From Methanosaeta sp. PtaB.Bin018 (GTDB lineage Archaea > Halobacteriota > Methanosarcinia > Methanotrichales > Methanotrichaceae), in NCBI GenBank assembly GCA_002067755.1, contig MVQH01000097.1, forward strand, positions 1-52,386: a stretch of DNA of 52,386 nt, read 5' to 3'. Both the position numbers and the translations under genes were made by a program. Shown here in pieces: positions 35,308 to 42,878 of the stretch. Each line of letters begins with the position of its first letter. Positions within the stretch are counted from its first letter, which is position 1. The notes under the pieces are model-generated. The model saw only the letters and a list, made by a program, of their open reading frames with translations. It did not search any database and was not told the DNA's origin.

Positions 35308-35335
35308 TTGTTACTACTAATTTGGTGAGTAATAC
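35308..35335. promoter_or_regulatory. NikR-type operator candidate TTGTTAC-N14-GTAATAC
   Basis: Half-sites TTGTTAC (35308-35314) and GTAATAC (35329-35335) are separated by 14 bases. From memory, predicted NikR operators in some bacteria read GTGTTAC-N13/14-GTAACAC, which this matches in the TTAC/GTAA cores and spacing. It lies about 28 bases after the TATA candidate, where a repressor could block transcription of the ECF operon. Confidence 0.5.
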
Positions 35336-35440
35336 GAAAACGGTCTTGATGCAATCTCAGCTTATCTGGAGCAATGACCATGAATGCGAGTGCGTAAGTG
35401 ATCTCCACCTACATTTCAGCTTTTTAATTGTGAGAAATGC

Positions 35441-36235
35441 ATGATAATTATGAAAGGAATTGCACTGTTATCGATGCTTGTGGCGCTTGTAGCTTTCGCG
35501 TCGGCCCACTCGCTCTATGCTGAGTTCCCAGAAAAACCCGCCCTGCAATCCGATATGAAAGTCTGGATCGCCTACGGTCACGGAGGGGAGGCTGAGTCCG
35601 AACTCCTCGACCTGCCTGTTGCGAGGTTGATCTCGCCAGATGGCAAGATATCCGACCTCGCCTTAGAGCCCTACAAATCAGGCCTCCTGGGAAGGATATC
35701 TCCAGATGAAAAAGGATGCTACATTCTGGATTTGCAGGCAGAGTCCACGCTCTTTGATCCAGCATGGTATGGTTCTTCTGGCAACAGGAATCTTGTAGAA
35801 AAGTATGCCAGGGCTCTCATACCTGTGCAGTCCGGCCATGGATTTGACTGGTCAGACGGCAAAGGATTGGAGATCGTGCCCGAATTGGATCCCTACGGCC
35901 AAAAGTCAGGCGATGAGTTCAAGGCCAAAGCATTCTGGAATGGAAAGCCCATCGCAGGCAGCTACAGCGCTATTGTGACAAGATCCCCAGATGATGTGCT
36001 GATGGTGCAGCATGCTCAGAAGACTGAGCTGGAGGGCAGTTCCCCCGACGGTTCATTGAATTTCCAGCTAACTCGTCCAGGCCTGTGGGTCTTGAGCTTT
36101 GAGGCGACCATCGAGCAGAAGGGTGTCTGGAAGGCAAGTGCAGATGATCTACAGGGTCATTATAAAGCGGGCGACGATCTCGAGTACGATCAGATAGCTC
36201 CGACTGTTTTTCTTACATTTTGGGTAGGAAAATAG
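35441..36235 (+). CDS. DUF4198 exported metal-transport accessory protein (NikK-like)
   Basis: The 264-residue protein starts at 35441 or at the ATG at 35450. It has a signal peptide whose cleavage after ASA would leave HSLYAEF as the mature N-terminus. The rest fits DUF4198, a beta-sandwich family linked to nickel/cobalt ECF transporters (VWIAYGHGGEAE, VARLISPDGK, GCYILDLQAE, and a C-terminal W/F-rich strand with TVFLTFWVGK). It is the first gene of the DUF4198-CbiM-small-small-CbiQ-CbiO operon, ending just before the CbiM ribosome site. It probably captures or shuttles Ni2+ or Co2+ outside the membrane. The dyad upstream suggests metal-dependent repression. Confidence 0.84.
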   Translation: MIIMKGIALLSMLVALVAFASAHSLYAEFPEKPALQSDMKVWIAYGHGGEAESELLDLPVARLISPDGKISDLALEPYKSGLLGRISPDEKGCYILDLQAESTLFDPAWYGSSGNRNLVEKYARALIPVQSGHGFDWSDGKGLEIVPELDPYGQKSGDEFKAKAFWNGKPIAGSYSAIVTRSPDDVLMVQHAQKTELEGSSPDGSLNFQLTRPGLWVLSFEATIEQKGVWKASADDLQGHYKAGDDLEYDQIAPTVFLTFWVGK

Positions 36236-36241
36236 GGGAGG
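36235..36241 (+). promoter_or_regulatory. ribosome binding site GGGGAGG for CbiM
   Basis: The motif overlaps the stop of the DUF4198 gene and lies 11 bases before the GTG at 36253 (8 bases before a TTG at 36250). The GTG start is preferred because it puts His at position 2, a CbiM metal ligand. Confidence 0.5.
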
Positions 36242-36252
36242 CAAAGCCTTTG

Positions 36253-36870
36253 GTGCACATCGCCGACGGAGTTCTTCCAGCATGGATGCTAGTGGCAGGC
36301 TTTCTAGCCACCAGCGCGCTGCTTTATTTTTCTCTGTACAAAACAACTGCCGAGGAGATACCCAAGGTCTCGCTGGTGACCGCCGCCCTCTTCGTGGCCA
36401 GCCTTGCCCATTTTCCGGTCGGACCGACATCAGTTCATCTGCTGCTGGACGGCCTGGCAGGGATAATGCTAGGCAGGAGGGCATTTGCGAGCGTCTTCGT
36501 GGCACTGGCTTTGCAGGCGGCTTTCTTTCAGCACGGGGGACTGACAGCACTGGGAGTCAATGCCTTGAACATGGGAATTCCCGCCCTTCTGGCCTGGCAG
36601 ATCTTCCAGCGACGTTTGTCATTTGAGTTGCCCAACAGAGAGTTCATCTTCGGAGCTCTTGCAGGCGGAACGGCAGTTCTACTGGCGGCTTTGATGGTCT
36701 TCGCCGAGCTTTTGGCCATAGGTGAAGGCTTTCGCGAGATCTCAATGCTCGTCTTGGCATCTCATGTTCCCGTCATCCTTGTGGAGTGTGTGGTGAGTGG
36801 GTCTGCCGCAGGCTATCTGGCCAGAACTCGTCCTGAGATGTTATGCACAATGAACTATGCTCAAATTTGA
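36253..36870 (+). CDS. ECF transporter metal-specificity component CbiM/NikM
   Basis: This is the substrate-binding membrane subunit of a group I nickel or cobalt energy-coupling-factor transporter. The GTG at 36253 gives 205 residues starting (M)HIADGVLP, matching the family's N-terminal MHI.DG, whose His2 and amino terminus bind the metal. A second metal-site His lies in SLAHFPVGPTSVHLLLDG, followed by the G-rich region. NALNMGIPA and about six to seven helices complete the domain. CbiM/NikM needs CbiQ and CbiO, both encoded downstream. Ni rather than Co is favoured by the NikR-type site upstream but is not proven. Confidence 0.92.
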   Translation: MHIADGVLPAWMLVAGFLATSALLYFSLYKTTAEEIPKVSLVTAALFVASLAHFPVGPTSVHLLLDGLAGIMLGRRAFASVFVALALQAAFFQHGGLTALGVNALNMGIPALLAWQIFQRRLSFELPNREFIFGALAGGTAVLLAALMVFAELLAIGEGFREISMLVLASHVPVILVECVVSGSAAGYLARTRPEMLCTMNYAQI

Positions 36871-36878
36871 GGTGATGG

Positions 36879-37265
36879 ATGTTGAAGAGAATGATCTTTG
36901 CGATCCTTGTCCTGGCCCTCGTCCTCGAGGCCATGCCTGCCTTTGGCCACAGGATGTTCATAGGCCAGAGGGTGACAGTTGACCTGTACGCGATCTTCGA
37001 TGACGGCGAGCCTGCAAAGGATGCGTCAGTTCAGGTTTTCAGGGATGGGGAGCTCTACGCCGAGAATAAGACCGACTCCAGTGGAAAGTTCAGCTTGGTC
37101 TTGCCAGGAAAAGGGACCGGCGAGTGGAAATTCCTTGTGTCCGGAGGAGGGCATGTTGAGACGGCAAATGTCTACATTGCGAATGATAACAGCAAGACTG
37201 CTGCTGCAGCTCTTGCCCTGGTGGCTGTACCTTTAGCCTTGATCTGGCGGCGTTCCAGGAGGTAG
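36879..37265 (+). CDS. small exported ECF companion protein 1 (NikL/NikN-like)
   Basis: A 128-residue protein with a signal peptide whose cleavage after FG would leave HRMFIGQRV. A single transthyretin/carboxypeptidase-regulatory-like beta domain follows (YAIFDDGEPAKDASVQVFRDGELY...TDSSGKFSLVLP). A C-terminal membrane helix (AAAALALVAVPLALIW) ends in a basic tail. GGTGATGG stands very close to the ATG at 36879, so initiation at the TTG at 36882 or ATG at 36891 is possible. Its position between CbiM and CbiQ is that of NikN/CbiN or the NikL component. It is a paralogue of the next gene. Confidence 0.78.
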   Translation: MLKRMIFAILVLALVLEAMPAFGHRMFIGQRVTVDLYAIFDDGEPAKDASVQVFRDGELYAENKTDSSGKFSLVLPGKGTGEWKFLVSGGGHVETANVYIANDNSKTAAAALALVAVPLALIWRRSRR

Positions 37266-37267
37266 CA

Positions 37268-37702
37268 ATGCAAATCACGCCAATAGCCATTTGGGCGGGC
37301 ATGGCTGCAATGCTGATCCTGTCAGCCGGAACAGCTGACGCTCATAGGATGCTCCTTGGCTACAAGGTGAATGAGCTGGAGCTCAAGGCCATGTACGATG
37401 ATGGAACTCCTGCTCAGGGCGTCGAGGTTATGGTACAGAAGGACGGACTGATGATCTACAACGGCACCACGAATGACAAGGGGGAGCTTTTATTTCGCCC
37501 TGAGGACGATCTCGGAGCCTTGACATTCATCAGCAGCGCTGCAGGACACAGGGCACAGCTCAGTCTGAACATCGAGCAAGGGAAAACTGACGCAGGGATG
37601 CCACTCGCCGCCAGAGTTGCAGCTGGGCTTGGTTACTTGCTTGGAGTGGCAGGCATCTCCATGATCTATGTCGCCCGCAAACTGGGCAGACGGCCGAAGT
37701 AG
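37268..37702 (+). CDS. small exported ECF companion protein 2 (NikL/NikN-like)
   Basis: A 144-residue paralogue of the preceding protein. It has a signal peptide, cleavage after ADA leaving HRMLLGYKV, the same beta domain (MYDDGTPAQGVEVMVQKDGLMIYNGTTNDKGELLF) and a C-terminal helix with a basic end. A strong AGGAGGT ribosome site lies five bases before the ATG. Two adjacent copies in one operon are unusual. They may bind the metal jointly through their terminal histidines, or contact CbiM in turn. Confidence 0.78.
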   Translation: MQITPIAIWAGMAAMLILSAGTADAHRMLLGYKVNELELKAMYDDGTPAQGVEVMVQKDGLMIYNGTTNDKGELLFRPEDDLGALTFISSAAGHRAQLSLNIEQGKTDAGMPLAARVAAGLGYLLGVAGISMIYVARKLGRRPK

Positions 37703-37728
37703 TCCTCAGATGGGTGAGAAAAAGGCCA

Positions 37729-38493
37729 ATGAACCTCGAACCAAACTCTTGCTGCCGCTCTCCGATCCATGATTGGGAGCCACGGTCGCGGATTGCATCT
37801 ATGGGCCTTCTGATGCTCTCAATCGTCACTTTGCAAAGTCTGGTCCTCGCATCCATGGGGCTGGCAATCTCTTTTGGATTTCTTGTCCTCTCTCGCATCT
37901 CCTGGAAGCGCGTTGCAGGCAATTTGAGGTGGCCTGTGCTCTTCTTTATGCCTTTTCTCCTCATCTTGCCCTTCACAGTTGAGGGAGAGGCCGTCGCATC
38001 CCTATCATATCTCTCGGCCAGCCGCCAAGGATCTCTTCTGGGTCTTTTGATCTTTCTCAAGGGCTGCGCTGCCGTAATACTCGCTCAGGTGTTGCAAGGA
38101 TGCTGTCCCTTCTCTGTCACTGCCTTGGCACTGAGGGACCTTGGCGTTCCTGATTCACTGGTGCAGATATTCCTCTTCACTTATCGGAACATCGATCTTC
38201 TTGGCCAGGAGCTCTCCTCCTCCTTTCGCTCAATGTCTGCGCGAGGATTTGAGCGGCAGTCGAACAGCAGGACAGCAAGAGTCTACGGCAACGCCTTTGG
38301 AGCACTTCTCCTTCGCAGCCTTGCTCGCTCTGAGAGGATGTTCTTTGCAATGGTCTCCAGGGGCTACGATGGGCATCTCCCCAAAATCAAAGCAAGAAGG
38401 ATGAATCTTTGGGATTGGATGAAGGCACTGTCTGTGGTTTTCATGGCACTGGCCTTGCAGTCTCCAGGGGTGATGGGATGGAGTATGCTGTAG
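37729..38493 (+). CDS. ECF transporter transmembrane component CbiQ/EcfT
   Basis: This subunit couples ATP hydrolysis to metal movement. The ATG at 37729, about 10 bases after GGGTGAG, gives 254 residues; a GTG at 37714 is the alternative. Family hallmarks are the two cytoplasmic coupling-helix motifs with Ala/Ser-Arg-Gly, MSARGFE and VSRGYDG, that dock into the ATPases. About five helices are visible (MGLLMLSIVTLQSLVL, WPVLFFMPFLLILPF and others). It overlaps cbiO by 16 bases, so the two are translationally linked. Confidence 0.9.
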   Translation: MNLEPNSCCRSPIHDWEPRSRIASMGLLMLSIVTLQSLVLASMGLAISFGFLVLSRISWKRVAGNLRWPVLFFMPFLLILPFTVEGEAVASLSYLSASRQGSLLGLLIFLKGCAAVILAQVLQGCCPFSVTALALRDLGVPDSLVQIFLFTYRNIDLLGQELSSSFRSMSARGFERQSNSRTARVYGNAFGALLLRSLARSERMFFAMVSRGYDGHLPKIKARRMNLWDWMKALSVVFMALALQSPGVMGWSML

Positions 38494-39308
38494 AGGTTGA
38501 GGGCCTCTGCTATAGCTATCCTGGCGGCGATATGGCCCTGCAGGATGTCACTTTCCGGCTGCGTCAGGGTGGCTCTCTTGGCCTTCTGGGGCCGAATGGC
38601 GCCGGAAAGTCCACGCTGTTGCTGCATCTGAACGGACTTCTGGTAGGAACAGGATCTGTCAGGATCCTGGGCAGAAGAGTCGTCAAGGAGAACTTAAACT
38701 GGGTTCGAAAGAGGGTGGGCATGGTCTTTCAGGATCCCGAGGATCAGCTGATCATGCCAAGCCTGTGGGAGGACGTGGCCTTCGGGCCCAGGAACCTGGG
38801 GCTTGATGAACATGAGGTAGAAAAAGATGCCCTCTGGGCGCTGCAAGCAACAGGCATGGCAGATCTGGCGCAGCGCTCTCCCAGGTCCTTGAGCTTCGGA
38901 CAGAAGAAGAGGGCGGCACTGGCTACAGCCCTTTCGATGCGGCCAAAGATCCTGGTGCTGGACGAGCCAACATCGAATCTTGACCCGAGGTCGAAGAGAG
39001 ATGTTGTGGCACTCATGAAAAGCCTCAAAGAGAGCGGCACGACGATAATTCTCTCGACGCACGATGTAAACTTGGTTCCGTTGCTGGCAGACGAGGTCCT
39101 GCTATTGAATCGAGTGGTAGTGGCCATGGGAGGAGCACAAGAGATCCTGAGCGAGCGCAAGCTTCTGGAGGAGCAGGGACTTGAGATGCCACTTTATGCC
39201 GGTCTTTTCGAGGAGCTGCGATCTGAGGGCAGATACAGCGGGCAGATGCCTTTTACCTGTGAGCAGGCAAAATCTGCCATTCTAAGAGCATCCAACTGGA
39301 AAAAATGA
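38478..39308 (+). CDS. cbiO: ECF transporter ATPase CbiO
   Basis: The ATP-hydrolysing subunit of the metal ECF transporter. The ATG at 38478 follows GGGGTGAT and gives 276 residues; the longer frame from 38409 would lie entirely within cbiQ. Seen are Walker A GPNGAGKST (38-46), Q-loop VFQDPEDQLI and the signature LSFGQKKRAALA (the variant usual for CbiO). Walker B is ILVLDEPTSNLDP and the switch histidine is in STHDVNLV. It is the last gene of the operon. A single ATPase gene implies a homodimer. Confidence 0.95.
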   Translation: MEYAVEVEGLCYSYPGGDMALQDVTFRLRQGGSLGLLGPNGAGKSTLLLHLNGLLVGTGSVRILGRRVVKENLNWVRKRVGMVFQDPEDQLIMPSLWEDVAFGPRNLGLDEHEVEKDALWALQATGMADLAQRSPRSLSFGQKKRAALATALSMRPKILVLDEPTSNLDPRSKRDVVALMKSLKESGTTIILSTHDVNLVPLLADEVLLLNRVVVAMGGAQEILSERKLLEEQGLEMPLYAGLFEELRSEGRYSGQMPFTCEQAKSAILRASNWKK

Positions 39309-39339
39309 GACATGATCTGCGTCTCAACTCCTCCTCTCA

Positions 39340-39729
39340 TCAGCTTTTCTTGGCTGAGGCATCTTCGGCCATCTCGTAGTACCTGTCGGGCACGCCCTCC
39401 AGCTCGCCTTGGACTTTGATCAGAGGCGGATAGATGAATACTCCATGCGAATTCAGGTCATAATCCAGGCCCAGGAACTTGTGCAGATACACCTGATGCA
39501 GCTCTTCTGGGTCCAGGTCCACGATATCCGGATGGAAGATCTTGGCCAGATAAGCTGCCCCAATCAGGCCTTTGGTTGCGTCGTTCCTCAGATTGCCGTT
39601 GATGATGTAGACGTGGCCGTCCTTCACTGCTGTCAGATTGGCATACTCTGGCCTGCTCAGGAAGGCGTCCAGGGCTTTTTTCATGCCCGCGACATCATCT
39701 GAAAATTCTCCGCAACATTTTTCACACAC
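39340..39729 (-). pseudogene. truncated ABC-transporter substrate-binding protein (C-terminal fragment)
   Basis: The 129-codon frame matches only the C-terminal lobe of FepB/BtuF-like (TroA fold) binding proteins: LSRPEYANLTAVKDGHVYIINGNL, GLIGAAYLAKIFHP, DLDPEELHQVYLHKFLGLDYDL and GVFIYPP. It has no signal peptide or N-terminal lobe. The region just upstream is a terminator and the next gene's end, so the missing part is not nearby. It is probably the relic of another metal or corrinoid uptake system next to the ECF operon. Confidence 0.72.
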
Positions 39730-39744
39730 CGAAGGGTTGATCGC

Positions 39745-39770
39745 AAAAAATTTGGAGGAGAAATCTCCTC
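39745..39770 (-). terminator. hairpin plus T6 terminator after the second DUF4198 gene
   Basis: On the minus strand GAGGAG-ATTT-CTCCTC (39770 to 39755) is followed by CAAA and six T (39750-39745). It overlaps the stop codon of the DUF4198 gene ending at 39769. The layout is like an intrinsic terminator. Confidence 0.65.
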
Positions 39771-40650
39771 ACTCAACGGTCTTGACGTAATCGTTTCTCA
39801 GAGTAAGGGCCGCTCTGTGGACAGGTCCCACAAAGCTCTTCTCCTTGGAGTCCTTGCCCCTGGGCAGATCCTTGGCCTCGACCACGCGGGTGTCCATGCC
39901 TGTATCAGCCCTGATCAGCCATTCTGTGATCTCTGCTGGATCTTTGAGGTTAAGGATGACCTTGCCATCCTTGTCCGTCACTGCCTCCAGCTTTGTGTCG
40001 TTGCCGACGCGCTCAGCTGTCACTGTGATGTTATCGAATGGCTTGCCCTGGTAGAGCACCTGGAACTCGAAATCGCCATCTCCGACTGTGGTTATGTTGT
40101 CCAGTGGCACGATCTCCAGTGTTTGGCCAATGGGCTTGGAGGCCAGTGAAAAGTCGGCACCAGGAGCTGCTACGAAGGCTTTGCCATAGCAGTGCTTGGG
40201 ATAAGACCTCTCCACATACCAGTCGCTGGCCCAGCCGGTTGTGTTCAGCTCCGTCCAGTTGATCTCATCTGCAGACTTGTGCTCCCAGTAGCCAGTCGCT
40301 GGTGGATTGGTGATGAAGTGGGTCCATGACCCCTCAGTATGGTAGATGTCGATGATGTACAGGCCTGGTTCGTCCACATCGAAATCATAGAACTTCCAGA
40401 AGCCTTGTGTTGCTGTCTTCTCATCCAGAGTATGGTTCAATACAGTTCCTGTCTGGCTTATGACCTTGACAAAAGCAAAGCCCTCGGGAAGCTCTGTGGA
40501 TGATGTGTTGTGGCCGCTTCCAATTGGCAAATAGACCTCATCGCCAACCTCTGCCCATCCAGAAATGGGCCTGATGAAGGTCTCATGGGCGTTCACAGTC
40601 GTGCAGCACAGTAGCACTAATAAAATAGAGCTTATTAATATCGATCTCAA
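39769..40650 (-). CDS. second DUF4198 exported protein
   Basis: A 293-residue DUF4198 protein. A signal peptide cleaved after VNA would expose HETFIRP, the hallmark start of the mature family (H-x-x-(F/W)-(I/L)-x-P). Further features are EVYLPIGSGHNTSS, YIIDIYHTEG, the Cys-containing YPKHCYGKAF and a C-terminal PEP-domain-like beta unit. Many N-x-S/T sites fit surface exposure. It is transcribed alone from a promoter with AGTATTACTA repeats on both sides of the TATA box and ends in an intrinsic terminator. It probably binds or stores a transition metal for the nearby ECF system. Confidence 0.83.
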   Translation of the reverse strand: MRSILISSILLVLLCCTTVNAHETFIRPISGWAEVGDEVYLPIGSGHNTSSTELPEGFAFVKVISQTGTVLNHTLDEKTATQGFWKFYDFDVDEPGLYIIDIYHTEGSWTHFITNPPATGYWEHKSADEINWTELNTTGWASDWYVERSYPKHCYGKAFVAAPGADFSLASKPIGQTLEIVPLDNITTVGDGDFEFQVLYQGKPFDNITVTAERVGNDTKLEAVTDKDGKVILNLKDPAEITEWLIRADTGMDTRVVEAKDLPRGKDSKEKSFVGPVHRAALTLRNDYVKTVE

Positions 40651-40673
40651 TTTTACTACCTCAACATGATAAT

Positions 40674-40701
40674 AGTATTACTAAATATATAAGTATTACT
40701 A
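40674..40701 (-). promoter_or_regulatory. two identical AGTATTACTA repeats flanking the TATA box
   Basis: AGTATTACTA occurs at 40674-40683 and 40692-40701, 18 bases apart. AATATATA lies between them (TATATATT on the minus strand), about 36 bases before the start at 40650. Each 10-mer is almost self-complementary (TAGTA-T-TACTA). A dimeric regulator on either or both sites would cover the TATA box. A related TTACTACC also occurs at 40653-40660. Confidence 0.55.
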
Positions 40702-40787
40702 CCAACAAAGGGAGAGCGATTTTTAGGATAAATGCAGGGCAAATCCCCTCCAATTCGTTGGTGGGAGTGGTCACATGGGTGAAGCTA

Positions 40788-41795
40788 CTATCTTGGATCT
40801 GGCGTGCTGGGCACTGGACTTTTCAAGGAGGGAAGCATGCTTGCAGCTATCGCTAAAATTGGGCCCATGATAAGTCCCGATCCTGCCAAAAGGGCCACTG
40901 TTCCGATGATCCCCATAAGAGTCCTCTGCAGCATGCCAGCTTCGCTCCTGGCCAGGCGCAGACCGATCACGCCCAAGATCGAGTGAAAGAGTGCTATCGT
41001 CAGGGAGATGTAAACCTCCGGCCCAAAGGGTGCGCGTGTAAGGTTGAAGGCGGTCTGTCCGATCACTGTGGCGCTGGTGGCCAGGAATAGGAATGCAGCC
41101 ATCGTCCCAGCAAAGCTGTAGGCAGTTCGTCTTGAGCTGCGCCAGAAGATCAAAATGCTGATGATCTCTGCTACAAAGTATGGTATGAGGATCATGCCCG
41201 GACTCTGGCCTGACCAGAGCCAAACAAATATCAGCCTTATCGGGGATGCAATCCTATCGGCAAAGCTGAACTCCTCGCGGTAGCCTGCTGCCAGGCCGTA
41301 ATGGCCCTGCGCCACATTGCTGTAAACAGCAACGTAGTATCTGCCAGATTCGGGAGCAGGCAGATCAAGCTCAGCCATCTTGATGAAGCTGCTGGGCCCA
41401 AATGGCTCATAAGTGGCACTAGAGGCATTTTTGGTGGCTGCGACCAGGCCTCCAAGGCCTTTTGGAAGCTGGATCCAATCAGGAGCATTGCCCGCGGTCT
41501 CGATTTTCGGCCCGATGAGAATCATCGCTGGGACGAAGTCCTTCTCCTGCGGGTCGGCTGATTTGATCAAAGAGAGATAGATCCTCTGGCCCCTCTTCAC
41601 ATCGAAGCTGTAGTAATGAACAACATGAGGCTTGATAAAGCCATAGATCGCCCAGGACTTGGCCGGATCAGATATGTGCATGGCAAGAGAGATGTTCTCT
41701 TTCTCCTCTGAGATGAGGGGAACGTGGGCCATAGATGCCCAAGACAGCATTAGAAGGGCCGCCAGAACTCCCAGGAGCGCTGCGTAAGACCTCAC
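40788..41795 (-). CDS. exported-domain plus five-helix membrane protein of unknown family
   Basis: The 335-residue protein starts with GTG at 41795. A signal sequence cleaved after SMA would leave HVPLISEE. The first half is an extracytoplasmic beta-rich domain (PHVVHYYSFDVKRGQRIYLSL, ESGRYYVAVYSN). The second half has about five helices (near residues 190-215, 220-240, 245-265, 270-285 and 295-320) and a Pro-rich tail. A TATA candidate lies 30-40 bases upstream. It is on the same strand as, and next to, the second DUF4198 gene, so a role in the same metal pathway is possible. I recognise no named family. Confidence 0.72.
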   Translation of the reverse strand: MRSYAALLGVLAALLMLSWASMAHVPLISEEKENISLAMHISDPAKSWAIYGFIKPHVVHYYSFDVKRGQRIYLSLIKSADPQEKDFVPAMILIGPKIETAGNAPDWIQLPKGLGGLVAATKNASSATYEPFGPSSFIKMAELDLPAPESGRYYVAVYSNVAQGHYGLAAGYREEFSFADRIASPIRLIFVWLWSGQSPGMILIPYFVAEIISILIFWRSSRRTAYSFAGTMAAFLFLATSATVIGQTAFNLTRAPFGPEVYISLTIALFHSILGVIGLRLARSEAGMLQRTLMGIIGTVALLAGSGLIMGPILAIAASMLPSLKSPVPSTPDPR

Positions 41796-41921
41796 ACAGG
41801 TCTATTGAAGATCTCTCCCAATTCAATATTTCGGCCTGTCTCCGTGGCCCTGCAGCAGAAAGAAAAGGTTTATCTTTTGGCCGGGCTACGGTTTATCACT
41901 TATGGAGTGGTGGTTAGAACC

Positions 41922-42863
41922 ATGATTCGAAGAAATAAAGATATGCTGCGTCTATTGCTTGCAGCCTTGCTCTGTGCCGGTCTTGGTGCTGCCCAGATCA
42001 GTGGAACTAACGAAACAGGAGAATATGGCGTGAAGGATGCAGCCGGCGAGCTTGGCCTCGCGACCTTCTCCTCGGCGCTGGATAGTGCAGGTTTGGCTGA
42101 TATCCTGGACAACAAGGGGGTGCTTCTCTTCGGGAGCGGGACCTTCGCAGTGTTTGCGCCCGATGATGAGGCATTTTCCAGCATTGCTGACAGTGGCATC
42201 ATGGATAACCAGAGTGAGCTGAAGAGAGTTCTGAGCTACCATGTTGCCTGGAACGACGGTCTCTTTGATAACATCACTGAGGTCTCATCCTTGAGAACTT
42301 TGCAAGGGGAGAGCCTGACGGTCGACAGCACAGACGGCCTGAAGGTGAATGGAGCAAATGTCACCCGGACCAAAGAATACGACTCCGGCACCATCTACGT
42401 GATCGATAGGGTGCTGGTGCCAGCGAAGGGCTCAAGTCAGGGTGTAGAGGAGGCTGCAGACCATCTCGGCGTCAAGAAGTTTGCTTCTGCCATCAAGGCT
42501 GCAGGATTTGTGGAGAGATTGAATGGTCAGGGCCTGATGGGGATCGAGTCGTTGAGAGAGGGGCCCTTCACGATCTTCGCTCCGAGCGATGAAGCTTTCG
42601 ATAGAGCAAAGGCCGCCTTGGACTCCATCAGCAAGAAGGATGCAGGCATAAGGACCCTCCTCAGCTACCACATGGTCGATGCCAGCGCCCTGATCAACAG
42701 GACAGACTCAAATTCTGTCAAGACGCTGGAGGGAGATTCGCTGGGCGTCGATGCCACCTCTGGCCTCGTCGGTGGAGCCAGGACGCTGAGGTCCGAGAGG
42801 TACGACAACGGCATCATATACGTCATCGATCAGTTGCTCGTGCCTGTCAGGCTGAGCATGTAA
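41922..42863 (+). CDS. exported protein with two fasciclin (FAS1) domains
   Basis: The ATG at 41922 gives 313 residues; the ATG at 41943 is a close alternative, and the longer frame from 41805 adds no signal. After a signal peptide ending near GLGAAQ come two FAS1 domains (about 25-160 and 175-310). Each has the H1-type motif (FAVFAPDDEAF; FTIFAPSDEAF), LLSYH/VLSYHV, TLQGESL or TLEGDSL, and NGIIYVIDQLLVP at the end. FAS1 domains mediate adhesion at cell surfaces, and methanogens such as Methanothrix carry many. There is no C-terminal anchor, so it may be secreted or bound to the sheath. Confidence 0.9.
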   Translation: MIRRNKDMLRLLLAALLCAGLGAAQISGTNETGEYGVKDAAGELGLATFSSALDSAGLADILDNKGVLLFGSGTFAVFAPDDEAFSSIADSGIMDNQSELKRVLSYHVAWNDGLFDNITEVSSLRTLQGESLTVDSTDGLKVNGANVTRTKEYDSGTIYVIDRVLVPAKGSSQGVEEAADHLGVKKFASAIKAAGFVERLNGQGLMGIESLREGPFTIFAPSDEAFDRAKAALDSISKKDAGIRTLLSYHMVDASALINRTDSNSVKTLEGDSLGVDATSGLVGGARTLRSERYDNGIIYVIDQLLVPVRLSM

Positions 42864-42878
42864 TCTATTTGGATCTAT

